A stretch of DNA of 64,000 bases from Promicromonospora sp. MEB111. GTDB taxonomy: Bacteria > Actinomycetota > Actinomycetes > Actinomycetales > Cellulomonadaceae. Numbering within the stretch: the stretch's first letter is position 1; each line of letters starts with the position of its first letter. This document shows, in pieces, positions 55,183 through 63,787 of the stretch. Location: positions 62,001 through 126,000 of the forward strand of contig NZ_JARVSD010000014.1 in NCBI RefSeq assembly GCF_030209445.1, written 5' to 3'. Under the pieces are notes generated by a model, which searched no databases, was not told the DNA's origin, and saw only the letters and a list, made by a program, of their open reading frames with translations. Both the position numbers and the translations under genes were made by a program.

Positions 55183-56211
55183 TCAGCTTGGCGCCGGGAT
55201 CGGGGCTGGGGTTGGCAGATTCACCGGGGTGCCCGCGGCTGCGTACCGGCCCGGTTGCCAGCGGTGTCGGGCGAGTACCTTCGCGACCTGCGCGCCGATA
55301 CCACCCGGTCGATCGTTCTCAACGGGCCGGAAGCGCAGCATGATCATCTGTCCGGCGGCCAGGAGCTGGTTCTGGCGCGGGGCGTCCCGGACCAGGGCCT
55401 GCTCGGTGCTGTGCGGCCCGACGCCGTCGATCTCGACGACCAGCCAGCGCCCGTCGGGGAGCCGCCAGACGAAGTCGACGCGCGCGACGACCTTGCCGCC
55501 CGTCATGATGCGCACCTGGAGGTCGTCCGGGGGCACCCCGTTGTCGTGGAACGACAGTCGCGCCGCCGATTCGGCAACGGACTCCGAGCGTGGGTCGACC
55601 AGCCCGAAGAGCTCGTGGAGCTGGGCACTCCCGTGCCGGCGTCGGACCAGGTCATGCAGCTCAGCGAGACGGGTCGGGGTGAACCCGTGCCGGCGAGCGA
55701 GGTCGTCGAGCACGGCAAGGGCATTCTGGCGGGGGAGTCTCCGGAGCGCCTGCGCCGCGGCATGGTCGATCCGGGCGACCGACCGGTCGCCGATCCGCAC
55801 AGTCGGGAACGTCGCGTAGTCCACGACGGCGACGCCGTGCCGCGTGCGCCGGGGCGACCGGTCCTCGCGCGCGACCTCCAGCGGAGAGTCGCGCGGCAGC
55901 CCGGAGACGCCGTGCAGCACGAGCGCGCAGCAGCCGGTGGCGACGGCGTCCGGCCCGTGCACGAGCAGCGCGAACCAGGTCCGCCATCGTGCGGAGTGGT
56001 CGAACCAGTCGTTCCTGACCCTGCTGCCGAGCGGCACCGGATCGCTGTCGTACACACCGCGCGCGGGGCTGGTCCAGCGGACCTGCCCGACCAGACGGCG
56101 CCGGACCTCTCGGCTGATGCCGAGTTCCTCGCACTGGACCGTGGACAGGAGGCCGGCCTGCCGGCGCAGGAGCGTCTCGGCGGCTCGCGGGATCACGAAG
56201 GTCTTCGGCAT
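55183..56211 (-). CDS. AbiEi-like HTH + DUF559 (PD-(D/E)XK-like) protein
   Basis: 342 residues. The N-terminal ~60 residues resemble the AbiEi antitoxin winged helix (LLRRQAGLLSTVQCEELGIS, GVYDSDP). The C-terminal DUF559 domain keeps a nuclease-like pattern: Glu214 in SVAESAARLSF, Asp246 in ARVDFVW, Glu260/Asp262 in LVVEIDG, and QMIMLRFRP. No toxin partner is adjacent. ATG 56211 has no clear SD. Family B palindromes lie on both sides: one touching its stop codon, the other about 260 bp upstream of its start. The role is unknown. Confidence 0.82.
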   Translation of the reverse strand: MPKTFVIPRAAETLLRRQAGLLSTVQCEELGISREVRRRLVGQVRWTSPARGVYDSDPVPLGSRVRNDWFDHSARWRTWFALLVHGPDAVATGCCALVLHGVSGLPRDSPLEVAREDRSPRRTRHGVAVVDYATFPTVRIGDRSVARIDHAAAQALRRLPRQNALAVLDDLARRHGFTPTRLAELHDLVRRRHGSAQLHELFGLVDPRSESVAESAARLSFHDNGVPPDDLQVRIMTGGKVVARVDFVWRLPDGRWLVVEIDGVGPHSTEQALVRDAPRQNQLLAAGQMIMLRFRPVENDRPGGIGAQVAKVLARHRWQPGRYAAAGTPVNLPTPAPIPAPS

Positions 56212-56257
56212 GGACCCACTTCACCAGCGCGGGCCCCTGCGGCCGGGGTCACCCGGC

Positions 56258-56310
56258 CCACCTGTGCACAACTGCTGAAAAGAGCCCCCTGTGGTCGCGC
56301 TCGGCCGCTG
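56258..56310. repeat. Bipartite dispersed element, copy 2
   Basis: CCACCTGTGCAC (56258-56269), 21-nt spacer, GTGGTCGCGCTCG (56291-56303), followed by CCGCTG as in the copy at 15050. Lies just upstream of the DUF559 gene. Confidence 0.5.
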
Positions 56311-56332
56311 TGACCCCCGTCCCCCAGGTCCC

Positions 56333-56403
56333 CGCCGACCCGCCGATGTCTCCGCCGACTCGCCGACGCGGTCCGCGGTCTCGCCCCCCGCCGACCCGCC
56401 GAG
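56333..56403. repeat. Imperfect CCGCCGACYCGCCGA tandem/dispersed repeat
   Basis: Three copies of about 15 nt in a C-rich, non-coding stretch upstream of the DUF559 gene. The rest of 56212-56467 shows no gene apart from the bipartite element. Confidence 0.4.
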
Positions 56404-56467
56404 CCAGCGGTCCCGCTGAGCCCGCCAACCCCGCCGCTGTCCCGATCGTCGCCGGCCCCGCCCAATG

Positions 56468-56544
56468 AAAATGCGCTTCTACCCAGTCATTGGGCCCGGA
56501 ATCAGCGTGATTACGGGCCCGATGACTGGGTAGAAGCGCACTTT
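56468..56544. repeat. Family B palindrome, copy 2 (37-nt arms, 3-nt loop)
   Basis: Left arm 56468-56504, loop GCG, right arm 56508-56544, with three unpaired or wobble positions. It shares the CTTCTACCCAGTCAT block and GGGCCCG with copy 1; the inner ends and loop differ. It lies just past the end of the MFS gene (56586, minus strand) and upstream of DUF559. Confidence 0.9.
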
Positions 56545-56585
56545 GTCGCGCCGCATCCGCAGAGTGGCGGCGGCGCCGGGGAGAG

Positions 56586-57893
56586 CTAGGCCGCCAGGGC
56601 CTGCCGCTCCGGGGCCGGGTCCGCCAGGGGCGGGTAGTCCACCTGGAGGTACGGGCGCGGGATGCGGTGCTCGCGGGAGAGCCGCGCGCGGACGCGCACG
56701 TGCCACGTCCGGTACGCCCAGACGGTCGCGACCGCCGCGACCAGCAGGGTCGCCACGGCCCCGATGAGCACCGCGTACCGCGGGCCGAACGTCTCGCCGA
56801 TCCAGCCGACGACGGGCGAGCCCAGCGGCGTGGTGCCGAGCAGCACCATCATGTAGATCGACATGACGCGACCCCGCATCTCGGGTGCCACCGAGAGCTG
56901 GATCGCCGCGTTGGCCGACGTCAGCATGGTGAGTGACGCGAAGCCGACGGGGATGCACATGATCAGGTAACCGAGGTAGGTCGGCATGACGGCCTGGATC
57001 CCCATGGCGATCGCGAAGGCGAACGCCGCGCCGAGCACGAGCCGCACGCGCGGCCGCTCCCGCCGGGCCGCCAGGAGCGCGCCCGCGAGCGAGCCGATGG
57101 CCAGCACGGACCCGAGGATCCCGTACTCGCCGGCGCCCCGCCCGAACTCGACGCGCGCCATCATGGCCGACGTGAGCTGGAAGTTCAGTCCGAACGTGGA
57201 GACCACGCCCATCACGACCATGATCACCACGATGTCGCTGCGCCCGCGGATGTAGGCGAGCCCTTCGCGGATCTGCCCCTTGGCGCGCGAGGCGGTGGGC
57301 TGGACCCGCAGGTCACGCATCCGGGTCAGGGCCAGGATCACGGCACCGAACGCGATGCCGTTGATGACGAACACCCATCCCGTGCCGACGGCGGCGATGA
57401 GCAGGCCCGCCACACCGGGACCGATGAGGCGCGCGGCGTTGAAGTTCGTCGAGTTGAGCCCGACGGCGTTCGCGAGCCGCTTGGTCGGCACGAGCTCGGC
57501 GACGAAGGTCTGCCGCACGGGTCCGTCGATGGCGCTCACCACACCCAGCAGGGCGGCGAACACGTACACGTGCCACAGCTCGGCCGCGCCGGACAGCACC
57601 AGCGCACCGAGCCCGAGGCCCAGTACGCCCATGCCGCCCTGCGTGAGCATCAGGAGCTTGCGGCGGTCGACGCGGTCGGCCAGCAGGCCGGCCCACGCGG
57701 ACAGGAAGATGTGCGGGATGAACTGCAGCGCGGTGACGATGCCCACGGCGACGCCGGAGTTGTTGGTCAGGACGGTCAGGACGACCCAGTCCTGCGCCAC
57801 GCGCTGCATCCAGGTGCCGATGTTGGCGACGAGAGCGCTGGCGAACCAGAGACGATAGTTACGGTATTTAAGGCTGGCGAAGGTTGCGCTCAT
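56586..57893 (-). CDS. MFS transporter (EntS-like group)
   Basis: 435 residues, 12 membrane segments. Motifs: YRLWFASALVANIGTWMQRVAQDWVVL, GLLADRVDRRKLLM (motif A), DGPVRQTFVAELVP and GRVMSIYMMVLLGTTPLG. The group includes siderophore and drug exporters; the substrate is not set. The ATG overlaps the MarR stop by 4 bp, so the MarR regulator and transporter form one operon controlled by the operator at 58355. Confidence 0.88.
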   Translation of the reverse strand: MSATFASLKYRNYRLWFASALVANIGTWMQRVAQDWVVLTVLTNNSGVAVGIVTALQFIPHIFLSAWAGLLADRVDRRKLLMLTQGGMGVLGLGLGALVLSGAAELWHVYVFAALLGVVSAIDGPVRQTFVAELVPTKRLANAVGLNSTNFNAARLIGPGVAGLLIAAVGTGWVFVINGIAFGAVILALTRMRDLRVQPTASRAKGQIREGLAYIRGRSDIVVIMVVMGVVSTFGLNFQLTSAMMARVEFGRGAGEYGILGSVLAIGSLAGALLAARRERPRVRLVLGAAFAFAIAMGIQAVMPTYLGYLIMCIPVGFASLTMLTSANAAIQLSVAPEMRGRVMSIYMMVLLGTTPLGSPVVGWIGETFGPRYAVLIGAVATLLVAAVATVWAYRTWHVRVRARLSREHRIPRPYLQVDYPPLADPAPERQALAA

Positions 57894-58345
57894 CGAGCGG
57901 CGATCCGGATCAGGAGCTCGCTGGCTCCTGCAAGGATCTCTCTCTCCTCTACGGTCAGTGTGGACAGCTGTTTGGTGAGCCAGGCGTCACGACGACGCCG
58001 GGTCTCGGCGACCTCACGTTCGCCCGCCGCGGTGAGGCGGACGACGACCTGTCGCTTGTCGGTCGCGTGCTCCACCTTCTCGACGAGGCCGAGCTCAGCC
58101 AGGGTGTTCACTGCTCGGGTCATCGACGGCGGCCGGACGCGCTCGTGCTCGGCGAGGGAGCCGGGAGACATCTCGCCGTGCTTGTGCAGCACGGTCAGGA
58201 TCCCGAACTGCCCCTCGGGAAGGTCGGCCTCGCCGCGCTCGGCGCGCAGGCGACGGGACACTCGGGTGAGGGCGACGCGGAGGTCGCCCCCGACGGTCGC
58301 CGGGCTTCGGCTGGACCTGCGGGAGCTCGACGGCACCCACGTCAT
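57890..58345 (-). CDS. MarR-family transcriptional regulator
   Basis: 151 residues. Winged helix: PEGQFGILTVLHKHGEMSPGSLAEHERVRPPSMTRAVNTLAELGLVEK, then the wing DKRQVVVRLTAAGEREV. First gene of the operon with the MFS transporter. ATG 58345 sits 8 nt after GCTAAT, which is part of the palindrome 58355-58367, so autorepression is expected. Confidence 0.9.
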   Translation of the reverse strand: MTWVPSSSRRSSRSPATVGGDLRVALTRVSRRLRAERGEADLPEGQFGILTVLHKHGEMSPGSLAEHERVRPPSMTRAVNTLAELGLVEKVEHATDKRQVVVRLTAAGEREVAETRRRRDAWLTKQLSTLTVEEREILAGASELLIRIAAR

Positions 58346-58354
58346 TCTAGATCA

Positions 58355-58367
58355 TTAGCCTTGCTAA
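58355..58367 (-). promoter_or_regulatory. MarR-type operator overlapping the -10 region
   Basis: TTAGC-CTT-GCTAA, perfect 5-bp arms. On the minus strand GCTAAT overlaps it as the likely -10, 8 nt from the ATG. Confidence 0.55.
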
Positions 58368-58413
58368 CGGTACGTGGGTGCGGTCACATCACCGGCGTCC
58401 GACGGCGCCGCCT

Positions 58414-58481
58414 GGCGGCGGAAGAGCGCGCCCCCCCGGCGGCGGAAAGACGCGCCGCCCGGCGCCGGAGCGGCACGCCGC
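58414..58481. repeat. Three imperfect ~23-bp tandem units
   Basis: Units beginning GGCGGCGGAA, GGCGGCGGAA and GGCGCCGGA at 58414, 58438 and 58461, within the non-coding gap between marR and the MHYT gene. Confidence 0.4.
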
Positions 58482-58500
58482 ACACAGCCGGGAACGACGA

Positions 58501-58530
58501 AGCGCCCGACCCCGTGCGGGGGCGGGCGCT
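58501..58530 (-). terminator. Hairpin terminator after the MHYT gene
   Basis: 13-nt arms (58501-58513, 58518-58530) with one mismatch and loop GTGC; minus-strand flank TTCGTCGTT. Confidence 0.65.
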
Positions 58531-58552
58531 CCGAGGCCGGAACGGCCGAGGG

Positions 58553-59404
58553 TCAGCGCGCGCGGTTGGACTGCGCGAACTGTGCGACGCTCGGCTGGAG
58601 CTCCTGCTGCACGCTCTCGAACCGCTGCCCCTGCTCGCTGTGCACCTTGAGCCGGTTCTCGAACTCGGCCTGCGTGCGCAGCTCGTCCTCGGTGGGCCAC
58701 AGGCCGATCCCGAGGATGAGGAGGAACGTCACGACGCTGACCGCCATCACGAGCGGCACGAGCAGCTGCATCGTGGACGCGCCCGCGGGGACGGTGCTGA
58801 CGGGGTTGACCACGGAGACGCCGGCCATGCCCGTGTAGTGCATGCCGGTCACCGCGATCCCCATCACCAGGGTGGCCACGATGGTCGCGAGCGTGCCGCG
58901 GATGTGGACCGTGCACCACAGCGCGGCGGTCGCCGCGACGATCGCGATGGCGACCGACGCGATGACGTAGACCGGGTTGTAGACGACCTGGGCGGACATC
59001 TCCATCGCTTCCATGCCCATGTAGTGCATGGCGGCGACGCCGGAACCGGCGAGCGCGCCGCCGACGAGCATCGCCGGCAGCTTTCGCTTGCCCAGCTCGG
59101 TGATGAACAGGCCGGCGCCGACCACGATGATCGCGATCGCCGCGCTGAGGAGGGTCTCAGGGATGTTGTACCGGATGGTCACGCCGGAGGCGGAGAAACC
59201 GAGCATGGCGACGAAATGCATCACCCAGATCCCGGTACCGCCCAGGGCGATGGCGCCGAAGACGAGCCACGCCGCACGCGCGCCGCCCGAAGCCGCTCGG
59301 GCTCGGGACGTGCACGCAAGGCCCGTCGCTGCGCCGGTGCACGAGATCGCGAACGCCAGGATGGGCGTCACGATCCCGAAGGTGAAGTGGTCGATCACTG
59401 GCAT
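58553..59404 (-). CDS. MHYT-domain membrane sensor, standalone
   Basis: 283 residues, seven membrane helices. Three MHYT-type motifs: WVMHFVAM, AAMHYMGM and TGMHYTGM, which in this family are proposed to bind copper and sense O2, CO or NO. Instead of a GGDEF, EAL or kinase output domain there is only a ~50-residue cytoplasmic tail rich in Glu and Gln (PTEDELRTQAEFENRLKVHS). Start ATG 59404; SD weak. How it signals is unclear. Confidence 0.9.
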   Translation of the reverse strand: MPVIDHFTFGIVTPILAFAISCTGAATGLACTSRARAASGGARAAWLVFGAIALGGTGIWVMHFVAMLGFSASGVTIRYNIPETLLSAAIAIIVVGAGLFITELGKRKLPAMLVGGALAGSGVAAMHYMGMEAMEMSAQVVYNPVYVIASVAIAIVAATAALWCTVHIRGTLATIVATLVMGIAVTGMHYTGMAGVSVVNPVSTVPAGASTMQLLVPLVMAVSVVTFLLILGIGLWPTEDELRTQAEFENRLKVHSEQGQRFESVQQELQPSVAQFAQSNRAR

Positions 59405-59523
59405 CTTGTTGAACAGCCCCTCAGAATGGTTCCCTCTGTTGCGGAAACGTTACAGAGTCCCCGTGTACCGGACAATAGGCAGAACTCCCCGTCGAAGGGG
59501 TATTGCGGACGTGATCGGGCTGG

Positions 59524-60645
<1,122 letters not shown>

Positions 60646-60715
60646 GAACCTGGGCCGACGCCCGGGGCGCCGAGCCCAGGGCGACTGGACGGCTGCGCGC
60701 ATGACGGGAGCTGAC

Positions 60716-61432
60716 GTGACGGATCTGATCGACACCACCGAGATGTACCTCAAGACGATCTACGAGCTCGACGAGGAGGGCATCACCCCCCTGCGCGCGC
60801 GCATCGCGGAGCGCCTGGGGCACTCCGGTCCGACGGTGTCGCAGACGGTCGCGCGCATGGAGCGCGACGGGCTCGTGATCGTGACCGGCGACCGCCACCT
60901 GGAGCTCACCGAGCTCGGGCACGACAAGGCGATGCGCGTGATGCGCAAGCACCGCCTCGCGGAGCGCCTGCTGACCGACGTGATCAAGCTCGACTGGGAG
61001 CACGTGCACGTCGAGGCCTGCCGCTGGGAGCACGTGATGAGCGACCTCGTGGAGAAGCGGCTCGTGGGCCTGCTGGACCACCCGCACCACGACCCCTACG
61101 GCAACCCGATCCCCGGCCTGTCCGAGCTGGGCGAGGCCTACACGGACGTGCCGTTCCTGGCCGGCGTGATCTCGCTGCCGTCCGCCTTCGAGGCCGCGGC
61201 CAAGAAGGGCGTGAAGGGTGAGCCGCTCGCGGCGTCCCTGACCCGCATCGCGGAGCCCCTGCAGACGGACGTCGAGCTGCTGGCCCGGCTGTCCGACGCC
61301 GGTCTCGTGCCCGGCTCGCGGATCACGGCGGAGCTCACCGACGGTACGTACACCGTGACGGTCGACGGCGCCGGGACGGCGCTCGAGCTGGGCGAGGACC
61401 TGGCGCGACACCTCTTCGTCGCGACCTCCTGA
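60716..61432 (+). CDS. ideR: Iron-dependent repressor, DtxR/IdeR family
   Basis: 238 residues. From GTG 60716 the metal ligands fall on the canonical DtxR/IdeR numbers: Met10, His79, Glu83, His98, Cys102, Glu105, His106. The HTH is GHSGPTVSQTVARMERDGL, and ACRWEHVMSD and GNPIPGL are diagnostic. A C-terminal FeoA/SH3-like domain (AGLVPGSRITAELTDG) is present. SD GGGAG lies 6 nt before the GTG; an ATG five codons upstream is less likely. Fe(II)-dependent repressor of iron uptake genes. Confidence 0.95.
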   Translation: MTDLIDTTEMYLKTIYELDEEGITPLRARIAERLGHSGPTVSQTVARMERDGLVIVTGDRHLELTELGHDKAMRVMRKHRLAERLLTDVIKLDWEHVHVEACRWEHVMSDLVEKRLVGLLDHPHHDPYGNPIPGLSELGEAYTDVPFLAGVISLPSAFEAAAKKGVKGEPLAASLTRIAEPLQTDVELLARLSDAGLVPGSRITAELTDGTYTVTVDGAGTALELGEDLARHLFVATS

Positions 61433-61579
61433 GGGTGTCCCGAACCACCCGCTTTGTCGGAAAGGTGAGGCCACGTTCCCGACACGCCATGACATTCGTT
61501 GCCGGAACGTGACATCGGGGGTGACGTCGGGTACGTTCGGATCGCTCCCGCGGAGTTTATTCCGAGGGAGTCTCCGGAC

Positions 61580-61752
61580 GGACGCCGAACTCTGTCACCG
61601 GCCGGGGCCCCAAGACGACCGCATGACAGAGGCGGGGGACCCACCATCGGGCGCCAGGGTGCGTCCTCGGGGTGAAGCCGGGTAATCCTTCGGGAGTGCA
61701 CGGCCGGGTGATTTCTCCCACCCGAACCCGACAGCTGACCTCGAAGGCGTAC
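61580..61752 (+). ncRNA. ydaO/yuaA-type c-di-AMP riboswitch
   Basis: Conserved blocks in family order: CGCCGAACTCTGTC (61583 on), GACAGAGGCGGGGGACCCA, GGGGTGAAGCCGGGTAATCC, GGCCGGGTGA, then CCCGAACCCGACAGCTGACC. P1 closes by ACGCC (61582-61586) pairing with GGCGT (61746-61750), ending 2 nt before the AAGGAG of the NlpC/P60 gene. Actinobacterial members control cell-wall hydrolase genes and switch expression off when c-di-AMP binds. The rest of the 335-bp gap (61433-61579) shows no gene. Confidence 0.88.
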
Positions 61753-61767
61753 AAGGAGAGGTACTAC

Positions 61768-62562
61768 GTGACCGCACGTACCACCCGCGCACGCCATCGT
61801 GCTGCGCGGCGCCCCGTGACTCCGCTCACCGAGCTTGCTCAGAACGCCGCCGTCGGTCGTCGTACCGCCGTCGTCGCAGCAGCCGGTGGGCTTCTTGTTT
61901 CCACCTTTGGTGGCGCGATGGCAGCGCAGGCCGCTCCGATGGAGACCGGCCACGCCAAGATGAACTCGGTGGACCTCAACGCGCTGACGTCCCAGGCTCG
62001 CGAGTCCCTGTCGAACGCCCCTGTCGTGACCGTCGCGCCCGACGCCGAGCTGAGCGTCGAGAAGTCCGCCGTCTCGGTGGTCTCCGCCGCCGACAACAAG
62101 GACTACCAGGCCGAGCTCGCCGCCCAGGAAGCCGAGGAGGCCGCTGAGGCGGCCGCCGCCGAGGCAGCAGAGGCCGCGGCCACCGCGGTGTCGACCGCCT
62201 CCTCGTCCGTCGACGTCCCGGCGTCGGCGATCGGCAACTCCGTGATCTCCATCGCCAGCCGCTACATCGGCGTCCCGTACGTCTCCGGCGGCTCCAGCCC
62301 GAGTGGTTTCGACTGCTCGGGCTTTACCTCGTACGTCTTCGCGCAGCTCGGCATCTCGCTGCCGCACTCGTCGTCGGCGCAGGCCGGCTACGGCACCCAG
62401 GTGCCGGCGTCGCAGGCCCAGCCGGGCGACCTGATGTGGACCCCCGGTCACGTCTCGATCTACGCCGGTGGCAACACCATGATCGACGCGTCCAAGCCGG
62501 GCACCGTGGTCGACTTCCGCACCATCTGGCAGTCGAACCCCACGTTCATCCGCCTGGGCTGA
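61768..62562 (+). CDS. Secreted NlpC/P60 peptidoglycan endopeptidase
   Basis: 264 residues: basic N-terminus and signal peptide (VVAAAGGLLVSTFGGAMAAQA), an Ala/Glu-rich coiled-coil-like linker (LAAQEAEEAAEAAAAEAAEAA), then NlpC/P60 with catalytic Cys in GFDCSGFTSYVF and His in PGHVSIYAGGN. Cuts stem peptides in the wall. GTG 61768 lies 9 nt after AAGGAG, which adjoins riboswitch helix P1. Regulated by c-di-AMP. A hairpin terminator follows. Confidence 0.93.
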   Translation: MTARTTRARHRAARRPVTPLTELAQNAAVGRRTAVVAAAGGLLVSTFGGAMAAQAAPMETGHAKMNSVDLNALTSQARESLSNAPVVTVAPDAELSVEKSAVSVVSAADNKDYQAELAAQEAEEAAEAAAAEAAEAAATAVSTASSSVDVPASAIGNSVISIASRYIGVPYVSGGSSPSGFDCSGFTSYVFAQLGISLPHSSSAQAGYGTQVPASQAQPGDLMWTPGHVSIYAGGNTMIDASKPGTVVDFRTIWQSNPTFIRLG

Positions 62563-62583
62563 TCGCAGCCACGCAGTACCGCA

Positions 62584-62626
62584 GCAGAGCGCCTGTCCGG
62601 GGAGATCCGGGCGGGCGCTCTGCTTT
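62584..62626 (+). terminator. Terminator of the NlpC/P60 gene
   Basis: GCAGAGCGCC (62584-62593) pairs with GGCGCTCTGC (62614-62623), followed by TTT and a T-rich stretch. Confidence 0.8.
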
Positions 62627-62725
62627 GCCATCTTTCTGCCGTCTTTTTGCCTCCGGATACCCGTGGACCGCGCCCCGCCGGTAGCGTTGGAGGGCAAAGA
62701 TGCACTGCTGAGGAAAGGACTGGCG

Positions 62726-63706
62726 ATGACACGATCCGAGGTCGTACTGGTCGGGGTGGACGGATCGGCCGCGAGTCTGCACGCGCTGGACTGGGCTACC
62801 GCCTACGCGCACCGCGTGGGCTGGGCGCTGCACATCGTGTGCAGCTACTCACTGCCGTCGTTCACCGCCGCGTCGCTCGACGGCGGATACGCCGCCCTGG
62901 ACGACACCACGATCCAGGAGGGCGCGAAGGCGGTCCTGGTCGAGGCGGAGAACCGCGTGGCCGACGCGGGGGTCCGCGCCACCACGGAGGTCGCGACCGG
63001 TGACGCCGCGGGCGTGCTCGTGGAGCTGTCCGCCGACTACGGGCTCGCCGTGGTCGGGACCCGGGGCCGGGGCGGGTTCACGGAGCGGCTGCTGGGCACG
63101 GTGTCGTCCGCGCTCCCCGCGCACGCGAAGTGCCCGGTGGTGGTGGTGCCGCTGCGCGCCGAGACCAACCGCGGCGTCTCCTGGACGCCGCCGGACCTCG
63201 CGGCGGACGAGCCGGCCGGTGCGCCGGCCGCCCTGGACGCCGAGGCGGGCGGGGTCGCCGAGATCCGGGAGGTGCGCCGCATCGTCGTCGGCGTGGACGG
63301 GTCGCCGCAGGCCGAGCGGGCGCTGCAGCACGCGATCGTGCAGGCCAACGCGTGGGGTGCGGAGCTGACCGCCGTCACGGGCGTGCCCGTGGGCAACGCC
63401 GGGATGCTGGCGTGGCTGCCGTCCTCGATCGACCGGGAGCAGGTGCTGGCCGACATCGGGGCCGGCATGGACGTGCTGATCGACCGGTACGAGGCGCAGA
63501 ACCCCGGGCTGCGGATCCGGCGGATCGTGCTCGACGGCACGGGCGCCGAGCTGCTGACGGAGTTCTCGACGGCGTCGGACCTCGTGGTCGTCGGCTCGCG
63601 CGGTCGCGGCGGCTTCCGCGGGCTGCTGCTGGGCTCGACGAGCCAGGCCGTGCTGCACCACGCGGCGTGCCCGGTGCTCGTGGTGAACAAGCACTGCCCG
63701 GACTGA
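62726..63706 (+). CDS. Universal stress protein, tandem USP domains
   Basis: 326 residues with two UspA domains: domain 1 begins VVLVGVDGSAASLHALDWA and ends with the ATP-binding pattern GTRGRGGFTERLLGTVSSAL; domain 2 begins RIVVGVDGSPQAERALQHA and ends GSRGRGGFRGLLLGSTSQAVL. Both keep the G2xG9xG(S/T) nucleotide site. AAAGGA lies 6 nt before the ATG. A stress or dormancy role is usual for the family; partners are unknown. Confidence 0.93.
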   Translation: MTRSEVVLVGVDGSAASLHALDWATAYAHRVGWALHIVCSYSLPSFTAASLDGGYAALDDTTIQEGAKAVLVEAENRVADAGVRATTEVATGDAAGVLVELSADYGLAVVGTRGRGGFTERLLGTVSSALPAHAKCPVVVVPLRAETNRGVSWTPPDLAADEPAGAPAALDAEAGGVAEIREVRRIVVGVDGSPQAERALQHAIVQANAWGAELTAVTGVPVGNAGMLAWLPSSIDREQVLADIGAGMDVLIDRYEAQNPGLRIRRIVLDGTGAELLTEFSTASDLVVVGSRGRGGFRGLLLGSTSQAVLHHAACPVLVVNKHCPD

Positions 63707-63724
63707 CCCGCGCGGTGTCCCGGA

Positions 63725-63772
63725 ACGTGTCAGACCCTCAGGTCACCCGGGTGACCTGAGGGTCTGACACGT
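63725..63772. repeat. Family A palindrome, copy 2 (48 bp, perfect, no loop)
   Basis: Perfect around 63748/63749 (CCC|GGG). Outer arm CGTGTCAGAC and half-core AGGTCACCC are identical to copy 1. The intervening 4-nt block is CCTC on one side and GAGG on the other, where copy 1 has GTAC on both. It lies between the plus USP gene and the minus aminotransferase gene, which converge. Confidence 0.92.
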
Positions 63773-63787
63773 CGGCGGGCCGGTGGG

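Noticed and set aside
56258-56275. TTGTGCACA-like sequence resembling a DnaA box, suggesting an origin
   Set aside because: A single degenerate match with no cluster, no dnaA/dnaN/gyrB neighbours and no AT-rich unwinding region. It is better explained as part of the bipartite repeat.
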